Assembly (NCBI GenBank): GCA_021792755.1
Contig: JAJYUA010000031.1
Location: 1-46,193 of the forward strand
DNA length: 46,193 nt
Direction of reading: 5' to 3'
From: Pseudomonadota bacterium
GTDB taxonomy: Bacteria; Pseudomonadota; Gammaproteobacteria; Steroidobacterales; Steroidobacteraceae
Under the pieces are notes generated by a model. The model had not been told where the DNA came from, did no database searches, and was given only the letters and a program-made list of their open reading frames with translations. This document shows positions 26,512 through 34,524 of the stretch, piece by piece. A program made the translations under genes and the position numbers. Position 1 is the stretch's first letter; each line of letters opens with the position of its first letter.

Positions 26512-26762
26512 GTGCTGCCAATGCCCCTAGATTTAACAAGCGCGGCGCGGCCAATCGCCTGGCTGTCCATGCTCCGCGCTCAGGTCCGGGGCGCGATCCT
26601 GCGCACCCGCTCGTCCCGGTGCGACGAACCCTGTCACGTCCCGCGCCGGCGGGGCGCAAAAGGCGCGACTTTCGCCCTCCCTTCGCCGCCGTCGGCGGGC
26701 ACGGCCGCGTGCCTGGGCGGGTGCCGCGCGGGGGCACGTCCACTCGTGCGGTACTGGACTCA

Positions 26763-26789
26763 GTATCGGCGGCCGGCGGCTCACCTTGA
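26763..26789 (-). promoter_or_regulatory. Candidate sigma-28 (FliA) promoter for motA-motB
   Basis: Minus strand TCAAGGTG (26782-26789), 11 nt, GCCGATAC (26763-26770). The enterobacterial FliA consensus is TAAAGTTT-N11-GCCGATAA, so spacing is exact, seven of eight -10 bases agree and five of eight at -35. Flagellar stator genes are standard FliA targets. Confidence 0.5.
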
Positions 26790-26823
26790 AGCGCAGAGCG
26801 CCTGAAATGTGATCCCCGCCGTG

Positions 26824-26829
26824 TAAAAT
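26824..26829 (+). promoter_or_regulatory. -10 box of the aminotransferase gene
   Basis: TAAAAT in an otherwise GC-rich region, about 40 nt before the GTG start. No strong -35 box was found. Confidence 0.4.
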
Positions 26830-26869
26830 CCGCTTCGTGCCGCGCGCGGCTTGCGGCAAGGAGAACCCT

Positions 26870-28060
26870 GTGCTCGAGCATCTCGATCGTCTGGCGCCGG
26901 ACCCCATCCTGGGTCTCATGGCCGCTTTCCGTGCCGATACCGATCCTCGCAAGGTCGATCTGGGGGTCGGGGTTTACCGGGACGAAGGGGGCGAGACCCC
27001 GGTCATGCAGGCCGTGCGGGAAGCGGAGCGGGAGGTGCTGGAGCGCCAGACGACCAAGACCTACGTGGCGCCTGCAGGCAACGCGGGGTTCAACGAGGCC
27101 ATAGGACGCCTGGTCCTCGGCGAAGGACACTCGGCGCTATCGGGGGGGCGTGTGCGTGTCGTTCAGGCTCCCGGTGGCTGTGGCGCATTGCGCCTGGGCG
27201 CGGAGCTGATCCGCGTCGCTGCGCCCGAGGCGGTGGTGTACGTCAGCACCCCTACGTGGGCAAATCACGTGCCGCTGCTCTCGGGGTGCGGACTTGCGCT
27301 CAAGCGCTATCCTTATTTCGATGCCGCCACGGGCGCGGTGGCCTTCGATGCGATGATGGGCGCGCTGGATACGCTGCCCGCGCGCTCCGTGGTGCTACTG
27401 CATGCCTCCTGTCACAACCCCACCGGAGCGGACCTTGCCGAGGGTCAGTGGCGGGAGGTCCTGTCGCTGATCCAGCGCCGCGCGCTGCTTCCCTTCATCG
27501 ATATCGCCTACCAGGGCCTCGGGGCAGGATTGGACGAGGACGCCTTCGCCCCGCGGCTGTTGTGCGCGCAGCTGCCCGAGGCGCTGGTCGCGGTGTCCTG
27601 CTCGAAGAACTTCGGTCTGTATCGCGAGCGGGTCGGCGCCTTGATCTCGCTCAGCCAGACGCAGACGGCGGCCGATGCCGCGCTCAGCCAGCTGGTGCGC
27701 ATCGCCAGGGGTCTTTACTCCATGCCCCCGGACCACGGCGCTGCGATCGTTGCGCGGGTGCTCGGCAGCGGGCTGCGCGACCTGTGGGAGCGGGAGCTCT
27801 CGGCCATGCGCGGGCGGATCCTCGAATTGCGCGCCGAGGCGGCGCGGGCGCTGGCAGCGGCCTGCCCGCGCAGGGATTTCAGCCACATCGTCCGTCAGAA
27901 GGGCATGTTCTCATACCTCGGGATCGACCAGGACGTGGTCCGCAGGCTGCGCGACTCGCATCACGTGTACATGACCGACGACAGCCGCATCAACATCGCC
28001 GGGCTGAGGCACGAGAACATTCCGCATTTCGCCGAGGCGGTGGCGAGGGCCATCGGCTAG
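26870..28060 (+). CDS. Aspartate/aromatic amino acid aminotransferase
   Basis: Class I aminotransferase (fold type I, subgroup I-alpha), exchanging amino groups between aspartate or aromatic amino acids and 2-oxo acids. It has 396 residues, the length of AspC and TyrB. The PLP lysine is K246 in SCSKNFGLYRERVG; HASCHNPTG carries the cofactor-binding Asn and IDIAYQGLGAG the Asp/Tyr pair. Start is GTG at 26870 with AAGGAG 6 nt upstream. The choice between AspC and TyrB is open; tyrosine supply would fit phhB. Confidence 0.92.
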   Translation: MLEHLDRLAPDPILGLMAAFRADTDPRKVDLGVGVYRDEGGETPVMQAVREAEREVLERQTTKTYVAPAGNAGFNEAIGRLVLGEGHSALSGGRVRVVQAPGGCGALRLGAELIRVAAPEAVVYVSTPTWANHVPLLSGCGLALKRYPYFDAATGAVAFDAMMGALDTLPARSVVLLHASCHNPTGADLAEGQWREVLSLIQRRALLPFIDIAYQGLGAGLDEDAFAPRLLCAQLPEALVAVSCSKNFGLYRERVGALISLSQTQTAADAALSQLVRIARGLYSMPPDHGAAIVARVLGSGLRDLWERELSAMRGRILELRAEAARALAAACPRRDFSHIVRQKGMFSYLGIDQDVVRRLRDSHHVYMTDDSRINIAGLRHENIPHFAEAVARAIG

Positions 28061-28080
28061 CGTCACCCTGCGCCGCGCCG

Positions 28081-28611
28081 TCAGTACGCCCCGGGAGCCT
28101 GCGGAGCGCTCTTGCGCTCCAGGGTCATGAAAGTGAGCGCGTAGGGGGTGTGCTCGTCCGCCGGCTGCCGGTGACACTCGACGTCCGCCCATTGGGTGGG
28201 ATCCAGAGCGGGGAAGAAGGTGTCGCCCTCGATGTCGGCATGCACCAGCGTCAGGTAGATGCGGCGCGCGAACGGCATCAGCAGCCGGTAGACCTCCGCT
28301 CCGCCGATGCCGACCAGCTCCTCGGCGTCCCGGGCGCACCCGAGCGCCTGCCCCAGCGAGTGCACCGCCAGCACGCCCTCGGCGCGCCAGCCGCGCTCTC
28401 GTGTCAACACGAGGTTGCGCCGGCCGGGCAGCGGCTTGCCGATCGATTCGAAGGTTCTGCGGCCCATCAACACCGGCTTGCCGAGCGTCACGGCCTTGAA
28501 GCGCCGCAGGTCCTGCGTCAGCCGCCAGGGCAGGCGGTTGTCGCGGCCGATACAGCCGTTTTCGGCCATGGCCACGATGAGCGAGACCAGCGGCTGGCGC
28601 AGGATGCTCAT
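28081..28611 (-). CDS. folA: Dihydrofolate reductase
   Basis: NADPH-dependent reduction of dihydrofolate, regenerating the THF oxidised by thymidylate synthase. It has 176 residues with AENGCIGRDNRLPWRL (the Met20-type loop), KPVLMGRRTFESIGKPLPGR, and GIGGAEVYRL for NADPH, all as expected. Last gene of the minus-strand run lgt-thyA-SET-(frameshifted gene)-folA. Confidence 0.95.
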   Translation of the reverse strand: MSILRQPLVSLIVAMAENGCIGRDNRLPWRLTQDLRRFKAVTLGKPVLMGRRTFESIGKPLPGRRNLVLTRERGWRAEGVLAVHSLGQALGCARDAEELVGIGGAEVYRLLMPFARRIYLTLVHADIEGDTFFPALDPTQWADVECHRQPADEHTPYALTFMTLERKSAPQAPGAY

Positions 28612-28626
28612 CGCGGACGGCCGATC

Positions 28627-28855
28627 CTACGGCATGGAGCGGACCGGGCACGGCAGTGCAACCGGCGCCTCATAGGAGATCTCGACCACGGTGTCGAGCG
28701 TCACCACGCCAAGGCAGGGCATGCGAAAGCACTCGGCCGCCCGGTGCCGCGGCGCCGCAGGCGCGCACGGAGGTTTCGCTAAAGACCCTGCCGTCGCCGC
28801 CGACGATGACCGCCGCAGTGCAGCGGCGGCCCGTCCCATCGCTCGTCGCGCCCAT
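28627..28855 (-). pseudogene. Small gene with an apparent +1 frameshift between SET and folA
   Basis: An ATG at 28855, 4 nt after the SET stop, opens a frame reading MGATSDGTGRRCTAAVIVGG and continuing to SVRACG. By hand count 4 of its first 36 codons end in A or T, typical of coding here. After about 28755 that frame loses the bias (14 of 26 codons end in A/T). The +1 frame takes it up (5 of 37) and reads AAECFRMPCLGVVTLDTVVE to a stop at 28627. A single extra base near 28734-28755 would join them into about 76 residues. I do not recognise the family. It may be decayed, a sequencing error, or a recoded gene. Confidence 0.5.
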
Positions 28856-28859
28856 GGAG

Positions 28860-29510
28860 TCAGCGCCGGCGAGGCTTGCCGCGCGCGCGGCGCTGCGAGC
28901 GTTTTCCGACCGCCGCCGCTGCGGCACGCGTCGCCGGCGGCGCAAAGCCGCGCTTGGTCCCGGCGCGCACACGATCACCGGCGCGCGGCTTGCGCGGCCG
29001 TTTGCGGGCGTGTCCGCGACTCGGCGCGCGCGCCGCGGGCTTCTTCGGCGGCCAGAGCATGGTGCCGCGGCAATTGTCATGACCGCAGCGGCAGGCATAA
29101 ATCTCATCGACGTCGGCCGGATCGTCCGCGTGGCGGCCGAGCTGGTAGTCGTAGCTCAGCTCCTCGCCCGGCCGGATGGTGCGCACGGCCTTGATGAACA
29201 CCCGTTTGGCTTCGATCACCGATTCGCAGTTGGGGTCGCAGGAATGATTGATGAATCGAGAGTCGTTGCCGTCGACCCCGCCGTCGAGCACCGTTCTGGA
29301 GTCGACGATGAAGAGAAAGGTATGGCTATCGCTTTCGTCCTTGTCTTGGTAGCGGCGGTCGGCCTCCTGGTGCGTGACCCGCTCCCCGAGATACTCGATG
29401 ACGCGCGTGCCCTTGCGGATGCGCCGCAGGGCGAATGCGCCGAGGCCGTGAACCGGCGATCTGCGCACTTCGAACCACGGTGAGCCTCTTGCTGAGCCGA
29501 CTTTTTTCAT
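28860..29510 (-). CDS. SET-domain protein lysine methyltransferase with basic tail
   Basis: A 216-residue protein. Residues 12-125 form a SET domain: HGLGAFALRRIRKGTRVIEY, then NHSCDPNC (88-95), the cofactor/active-site knot, and GEELSYDY (115-122). A post-SET zinc motif follows, CRCGHDNC with C140, C142 and C147, which pairs with C91 or C95 in eukaryotic enzymes. Residues 155-216 are a Lys/Arg/Ala/Pro tail like histone H1. The enzyme should transfer methyl groups from SAM to lysine; the substrate is unknown. It sits 8 nt after thyA and 4 nt before the frameshifted gene, inside the thyA-folA run. Confidence 0.9.
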   Translation of the reverse strand: MKKVGSARGSPWFEVRRSPVHGLGAFALRRIRKGTRVIEYLGERVTHQEADRRYQDKDESDSHTFLFIVDSRTVLDGGVDGNDSRFINHSCDPNCESVIEAKRVFIKAVRTIRPGEELSYDYQLGRHADDPADVDEIYACRCGHDNCRGTMLWPPKKPAARAPSRGHARKRPRKPRAGDRVRAGTKRGFAPPATRAAAAAVGKRSQRRARGKPRRR

Positions 29511-29518
29511 GGGCGCTT

Positions 29519-30313
29519 TCAGACGGCCACCGGTGCGCTGATGGGCGGATGATGCCGGTAGTTCACGAACTCGAAATCCTCGAACGCATAGTCGAAGAGG
29601 GTGGGCGGACGCCTGCGGATGGTGAGCCTCGGCGGGGGAAACGGCTCACGCGAGAGCTGCAGCCGCGCCTGATCGAGGTGATTGAGATACAGATGACAGT
29701 CCCCGCCCGTCCAGATGAACTCCCCGGGCTCGAGGTCGCACTGCTGGGCGAACATGTGCGTGAGCAGCGCGTAGCTGGCGATGTTGAAGGGCACCCCGAG
29801 AAATACATCGGCGCTGCGCTGATAGAGCTGGCAGGAGAGCCGGCCGCCGGCCACGTGGAACTGGAAGAGCGCGTGACAGGGCATGAGACGCATGTGCTCG
29901 AGCTCCCCGACGTTCCACGCGCTCACCACGATGCGACGGGAGTCCGGATCGCGGCGGATCAGATCGAGCGCGGCGCCGATCTGATCGATGAGCCGCCCGT
30001 CCGGGGCGGGCCAGGCGCGCCATTGTCTGCCGTAGACCGGGCCGAGCTCGCCCCGGGCATCGGCCCACTCGTCCCAGATGCCCACGCCGTGCTCGCGCAG
30101 CCAGGCGACGTTGGTCTCGCCGCGGAGGAACCACAGCAGCTCATAGACCACCGAGCGCAGGTGGATGCGCTTGGTGGTCACGAGGGGGAAGCCCTGTGCC
30201 AGGTCAAAGCGCAGCTGCTCGCCGAATCTCGACAGGGTGCCGGTGCCGGTGCGATCGCCTTTGGGCGTTCCGCCTTCCAGAATGCGCCGCATCAGGTCGA
30301 GGTAGGGTCTCAT
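29519..30313 (-). CDS. thyA: Thymidylate synthase
   Basis: Makes dTMP from dUMP and methylene-THF. The 264-residue enzyme has [13 protein letters not shown], the folate-site GVGIWDEWA, the catalytic Cys in [12 protein letters not shown], the dUMP phosphate site [18 protein letters not shown] and CDLHLY-like [10 protein letters not shown]. It is 19 nt downstream of lgt, and folA follows after two other genes, giving the usual dTMP-folate pairing. Confidence 0.96.
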   Translation of the reverse strand: MRPYLDLMRRILEGGTPKGDRTGTGTLSRFGEQLRFDLAQGFPLVTTKRIHLRSVVYELLWFLRGETNVAWLREHGVGIWDEWADARGELGPVYGRQWRAWPAPDGRLIDQIGAALDLIRRDPDSRRIVVSAWNVGELEHMRLMPCHALFQFHVAGGRLSCQLYQRSADVFLGVPFNIASYALLTHMFAQQCDLEPGEFIWTGGDCHLYLNHLDQARLQLSREPFPPPRLTIRRRPPTLFDYAFEDFEFVNYRHHPPISAPVAV

Positions 30314-30332
30314 CGGACCTGATCCCGGGGCT

Positions 30333-31139
30333 TTACTGCGCGGGTGCGAAATTACCCGATCGCAGGCGAGTCTTGTGCGCGTACACGAGCAATCCGATGC
30401 CGATCAGGATCATGGGGAAGGACAGCACCTGGCCCATGGTGAGCCAGCCCCAGGCGAGATAGCCGAGCTGCGGGTCCGGCAAGCGGATGAATTCCATCAA
30501 AAACCGGAACGTGCCGTAGAGGAACACGAACAGCCCCGTGGGAGCGAGCCGCGAGCGGGGCCGCGAAGTGAACCACCACACCACGACGAAGGTCACGATG
30601 CCCTCGAGGAAGCCTTCGTAGAGCTGCGAGGGCTGGCGCACCACCCCGTGGTACAGGAAGCCCCAGGGCAGCGTGGTGGGCTTGCCCCAGAGCTCCCCGT
30701 TGATGAAGTTGCCCATGCGGCCGAAGAACAGCCCCGGGGCAATGAGCGGCGCGATGAAGTCGAGCACGTCCGCCAGGCTGCGGCCGCGGCGCCAGGCAAA
30801 TATCGCGAGCGCGAGGATGCCGCCGATGAAGCCGCCATGAATGGACATGCCCCCGTCCCAGACCTCGATCGGGTACCAAGGATTCTGCCGGGTCCAGAAC
30901 GTCATGCCGTAGATCAGAACGTAGCCGATGCGGCCGCCGAGCAGCCCGCCCAGCATGCCAAAGAAGATGACGTCATCGACATCCACCGGCTTCCAGGTCG
31001 AGCCCGGCCGCGAAGCACGATAGCGCCCCAGTCCCCAGCCGGAGGCGAACCCGATCAGGTACATGATGCCGTACCAGTGCACCTTGAGCGGGCCGATGCG
31101 GAAGGCGATGGGATTGATCTTGGGGTATCGGATCATCAT
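30333..31139 (-). CDS. lgt: Prolipoprotein diacylglyceryl transferase
   Basis: Inner-membrane enzyme that attaches diacylglycerol to the lipobox cysteine of prolipoproteins. A 268-residue, seven-helix protein with [11 protein letters not shown], the conserved Arg region GGRIGYV, the essential HGG in [10 protein letters not shown], and the signature [16 protein letters not shown]. It starts 12 nt after rlmI ends and precedes thyA, as in many gammaproteobacteria. Confidence 0.95.
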   Translation of the reverse strand: MMIRYPKINPIAFRIGPLKVHWYGIMYLIGFASGWGLGRYRASRPGSTWKPVDVDDVIFFGMLGGLLGGRIGYVLIYGMTFWTRQNPWYPIEVWDGGMSIHGGFIGGILALAIFAWRRGRSLADVLDFIAPLIAPGLFFGRMGNFINGELWGKPTTLPWGFLYHGVVRQPSQLYEGFLEGIVTFVVVWWFTSRPRSRLAPTGLFVFLYGTFRFLMEFIRLPDPQLGYLAWGWLTMGQVLSFPMILIGIGLLVYAHKTRLRSGNFAPAQ

Positions 31140-31151
31140 GGGAGGGCAAGT

Positions 31152-32375
31152 CTACCCGAGCTCGAGCGTTACGCGGCAAAAGAGCGCCTTCAGGTAGCGC
31201 GTCTCGGGGATGGCGGGATGGATGGGATGGTCGGGCGACTGGCCGCCCGCCTCCAGGATCTGCACGCCCCGGCCGCTGTGGCGGGCCGCGGCCTGAAGGA
31301 TCTCGGTGAGCGCCTCGGGCGCGAGGTGATACGAGCAGGAACAGGATACCAGCAGTCCCTCGCCCTCGATGAGCGAGAGCGCCAGCTGATTGAGCTTGCG
31401 GTAGGCGGCCTGTCCGCGCGGAATGTCTTTCTTGCGCTTGATGAACGCCGGCGGATCGAGCACCACCACATCGAAGCGCGCTCCGCGCTCGTGCAGGCCT
31501 TTCAGCGCCTCGAACGCGTCGGCGTGCAGAGTCTGCAGCCCGAGACCGTTGGCCCGCGCGTTGCGCTCGGCATAGCGCAGCGCGGTCTGCGAGGAGTCGA
31601 TGCAGCAGGCGTTGGCTGCGCCCGCCCGCAGCGCGGTGATTGCCCAGGCGCCCACGTAGCTGCACACATCCAGGACGCGTGCGCCCGGCCAGAGGTAGCG
31701 CGCCAGCCGGGCTCGATTGCCGCACTGGTCGTAGAACCACCCGGTCTTCTGCCCGTGCGCGAGCGGGGCGGCGAAGCGCAGCCCGGCCTCGTGCACGGTG
31801 ATCTCCTCGGGAACCTCGCCGAAGGCGGTCTGGGCGAGCTGCGGGAGCTGCTCGAGCTGACGGGCTCCCGAATCGTTCTTCCAGTAAAGGCCGGCCGGGG
31901 ACAGCAGCCCCCGCACGGCCTGCTCGATCGTCTCTTTCATCCTCTCCATGCCGGCCGTGGCGATCTGTCCGACGATGAGGTCCGCGTAGCGGTCGAGCAC
32001 CAGGCCCGGCAGACCGTCGGACTCCCCGAACACCAGGCGGTAATACGGCTCGCGGCAGAGTCGCTCGCGGAGCGTGAGCGCCGTGCGCAACCGATGCTCG
32101 ATGAGCGCGAGGTCGACAGGACGCGCCGCATCCCTGCTGAGAATCCGCGCGCAGATCAACGCGTGCGGATTGACGTATGCGTAGCCAAGAAATTGCCCTC
32201 GATGCGACTGGACCTGCGCCTGCTGCCCGGTGGTGAACGCCTTGAGCGGCGTGTCAGCCGCGACCTCGTTGCTGAAGACCCATGGATGCCCGGCGGCGAT
32301 GCGGCGCTCTTCGCCGCGCTCGAGGCGCAGCAACTGCTCGGAATGCTCGGGAATGGCAGGGGAGGAGGCGCTCAA
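31152..32375 (-). CDS. rlmI: Class I SAM-dependent rRNA methyltransferase, RlmI-like
   Basis: A 407-residue enzyme with an N-terminal PUA domain (about 15-90, [10 protein letters not shown]), a central EEHGxRF-like domain ([16 protein letters not shown]), and a Rossmann methyltransferase domain with [13 protein letters not shown], the NPPF-like [14 protein letters not shown] and CSCSYHL. E. coli RlmI makes m5C1962 in 23S rRNA. There is no ATG at the expected place: the longest start is TTG at 32375; another TTG at 32333 ([11 protein letters not shown]) is as plausible. Confidence 0.87.
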   Translation of the reverse strand: MSASSPAIPEHSEQLLRLERGEERRIAAGHPWVFSNEVAADTPLKAFTTGQQAQVQSHRGQFLGYAYVNPHALICARILSRDAARPVDLALIEHRLRTALTLRERLCREPYYRLVFGESDGLPGLVLDRYADLIVGQIATAGMERMKETIEQAVRGLLSPAGLYWKNDSGARQLEQLPQLAQTAFGEVPEEITVHEAGLRFAAPLAHGQKTGWFYDQCGNRARLARYLWPGARVLDVCSYVGAWAITALRAGAANACCIDSSQTALRYAERNARANGLGLQTLHADAFEALKGLHERGARFDVVVLDPPAFIKRKKDIPRGQAAYRKLNQLALSLIEGEGLLVSCSCSYHLAPEALTEILQAAARHSGRGVQILEAGGQSPDHPIHPAIPETRYLKALFCRVTLELG

Positions 32376-32416
32376 GGCGGATGGTCAAGCGGCGCGCGGG
32401 TACGCGGGGGCGGCAG

Positions 32417-32422
32417 TATACT
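32417..32422 (+). promoter_or_regulatory. -10 box of the SSP411-like gene
   Basis: TATACT ends 8 nt before the ATG at 32431 with no Shine-Dalgarno between them, so the transcript is predicted to be leaderless. The -35 region is weak. Confidence 0.45.
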
Positions 32423-32430
32423 GGAACGCG

Positions 32431-34524
32431 ATGGAAATCCGACATCTCAATGCCGATGGCACGCCCCGGTACACCAACCGGCTGATTGAGGAGACGAGCC
32501 CCTACCTGCGCCAGCACGCCCACAATCCGGTCGAGTGGCATCCCTGGGGCGATGAGGCCTTCGAGCTCGCCCGTGCGCGAGGCCGGCCGGTGCACCTGAG
32601 TGTCGGGTATGCCGCCTGCCACTGGTGCCACGTGCTCGCCGCCGAGAGCTTCGAGGACGAGGCCACCGCGCGGGTGTTGAACGAGCAGTTCATCAACATC
32701 AAGGTGGACCGGGAGGAGCGTCCCGACGTCGACCGCATCTATCAGATCGCCCAGCAGATGTTGACGCACGGCCCCGGCGGCTGGCCGCTCACGATGTTTC
32801 TGACGCCCGAGAGGCGGCCGTTTTTCGGCGGCACCTACTTCCCCGCGGAGGCCCGCTACGGGCTGCCCGCCTTCAGTGACCTGCTGCAGCGGGTCGCGCA
32901 GTACTACCGCGAGCACCGTGAGGAGCTGCATGCGCAGAACGAGGCGCTCGCCGCGGCGTTCGCGGCCATCGACGCGCCGCCGCCCGCGCGCGACCTCGAG
33001 CTGACCGATGCTCCACTGCGGCTGGCACGCACGGCGCTCGAGCGGGCTTTCGACGAGCGTCACGGCGGATTCGGCGGCGCGCCGAAGTTTCCCCATCCGG
33101 GCTCGCTCGAGCGGCTGCTGCGTCATTGGCGCGACAGCGCCGAGGGCGAGCAACCGGACCTCAAAGCGCTGTACATGGCCGGCCTCACCCTGCACCGGAT
33201 GGCCGGCGGCGGTCTCAACGATCAGCTTGCCGGCGGCTTTTGCCGTTACTCCACGGACGACCGGTGGTTGATTCCTCATTTCGAGAAGATGCTCTACGAC
33301 AACGCCTGGCTGCTCGCGGTCTACGCGGAAGCGTATCTGGCAACCGGAGACGCTTTCTACGCGAACGTCGCGGACGAGACCGCCGGGTGGCTGCAGCGGC
33401 AGATGCAGTCCGCCGAGGGCGGGTATTACTCGAGCCTGGACGCGGACTCCGCCGGACACGAGGGCAGATACTACGTGTGGGATCGCGAGGAGGTCGCCAC
33501 GCTCCTCACGGGCGAGGAATACTCCGCAGTCGCGCTTCGCTACGGGCTTGACGCTGCGCCGAACTTCGAGGGCGCCTGGCACCTGCACGCGGCACGTTCC
33601 GTGCAGGAGGTCGCGCAGCAGCTGCGGCAGCCCCCGGACCGTATCGGGCCGCTGCTCGAGAGCGCGCGCGGCAAGCTCCTCGAGGCGCGAGAGCGGCGGC
33701 AGCGCCCGGGGCGCGACGAGAAGATTCTCACCGCCTGGAACGGGCTGGCGATCCGCGGCATGGCGATCGCGGGGCGCGCACTGAGCTGTGCGGGGCTGGG
33801 CGAGTCGGCCGAGCGGGCGCTTTGCTTTGCACGCCGTGTGCTGTGGCGTGAGGGGCGTCTGTCGGCCACCTACTGCGGGCGCGCGCATCTGAATGCCTAC
33901 CTCGACGACTATGTATTTCTCGCCGACGGGGTGCTCGAGCTGCAGCAGTTGCGGTTCCGCCTCGAGGAGCTCGCCTTCGCGCGCGAGCTCCTCGAGGCGG
34001 CGCTGAGGCACTTCGCCGATCCTTCAGGGGGGTTCTTTTTCACCTCCGACGATCACGAGGCGCTGCTTCATCGGCTGAAGTCCTTCAGCGACGAAGCCAT
34101 TCCCGCCGGCAACGGCGTGGCGGCGCGTGTGCTGCTGCGCCTGGGATACCTGCTCGGGGAGAGCCGCTATCTCGAGGCGGCCGAGCGCACGGTGCGCGCC
34201 GGCTGGGCGCCGCTCGAGCAATATCCGCAGGCCCACATGACGATGTTGACGGCGCTCGATGAGCTGCTGCACCCGCCGCAGATCGTCATCCTGCGCGGTG
34301 AGGCGTCCGCCATCGAGGCGTGGCGGCGAGAGCTCGCGCGGCTGTATGCGCCGCGCCGGATGGTGCTCGCGATTGCGGCCGATGTGCCCGATCTGCCGCC
34401 GGCACTCGCGCAGAAGGCGCCGCGGGGGCCGGCGACTGCGTACGTCTGCCTCGGCTCCGTGTGTGCGCAGCCGATCGACTCCTTCGCTGAGCTCGTGCAG
34501 GCGCTGAGAGCCCCGGCCTCCTAG
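32431..34524 (+). CDS. Thioredoxin-fold DUF255 protein (YyaL/SSP411 family)
   Basis: A 697-residue protein. Residues 10-170 form the thioredoxin-like DUF255 domain, with NPVEWHPWG and the redox-type CHWCHV, followed by a helical (alpha/alpha)6-barrel of the glycosidase type: [50 protein letters not shown]. Homologues include human SPATA20 and Bacillus YyaL. Enzymatic activity has not been established; a sugar- or isomer-handling role is proposed from the fold only. It is divergent from rlmI and converges on putA, with the two stops sharing CTAG at 34521-34524. Confidence 0.9.
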   Translation: MEIRHLNADGTPRYTNRLIEETSPYLRQHAHNPVEWHPWGDEAFELARARGRPVHLSVGYAACHWCHVLAAESFEDEATARVLNEQFINIKVDREERPDVDRIYQIAQQMLTHGPGGWPLTMFLTPERRPFFGGTYFPAEARYGLPAFSDLLQRVAQYYREHREELHAQNEALAAAFAAIDAPPPARDLELTDAPLRLARTALERAFDERHGGFGGAPKFPHPGSLERLLRHWRDSAEGEQPDLKALYMAGLTLHRMAGGGLNDQLAGGFCRYSTDDRWLIPHFEKMLYDNAWLLAVYAEAYLATGDAFYANVADETAGWLQRQMQSAEGGYYSSLDADSAGHEGRYYVWDREEVATLLTGEEYSAVALRYGLDAAPNFEGAWHLHAARSVQEVAQQLRQPPDRIGPLLESARGKLLEARERRQRPGRDEKILTAWNGLAIRGMAIAGRALSCAGLGESAERALCFARRVLWREGRLSATYCGRAHLNAYLDDYVFLADGVLELQQLRFRLEELAFARELLEAALRHFADPSGGFFFTSDDHEALLHRLKSFSDEAIPAGNGVAARVLLRLGYLLGESRYLEAAERTVRAGWAPLEQYPQAHMTMLTALDELLHPPQIVILRGEASAIEAWRRELARLYAPRRMVLAIAADVPDLPPALAQKAPRGPATAYVCLGSVCAQPIDSFAELVQALRAPAS

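Larger units (their letters stand above)
26512..26869. other. Intergenic region between motA and the aminotransferase
   Basis: About 360 bp with no frame I can support on either strand; the open frames give Arg/Pro-rich, non-family translations. It holds the candidate sigma-28 promoter of motAB (26763-26789) and the aminotransferase promoter (26824-26829). If the former is right, motA has an unusually long leader. Confidence 0.5.

Noticed and set aside
26512-26805. Open frames on both strands in the motA-aminotransferase gap
   Set aside because: Arg/Pro-rich, no family resemblance, no ribosome site, and codon bias not evident.
28670-29107. A 145-codon minus-strand frame across the SET tail
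   Set aside because: Its upstream part is an out-of-frame reading of the SET tail; only the portion from 28855 shows coding bias and that is annotated as the frameshifted gene.
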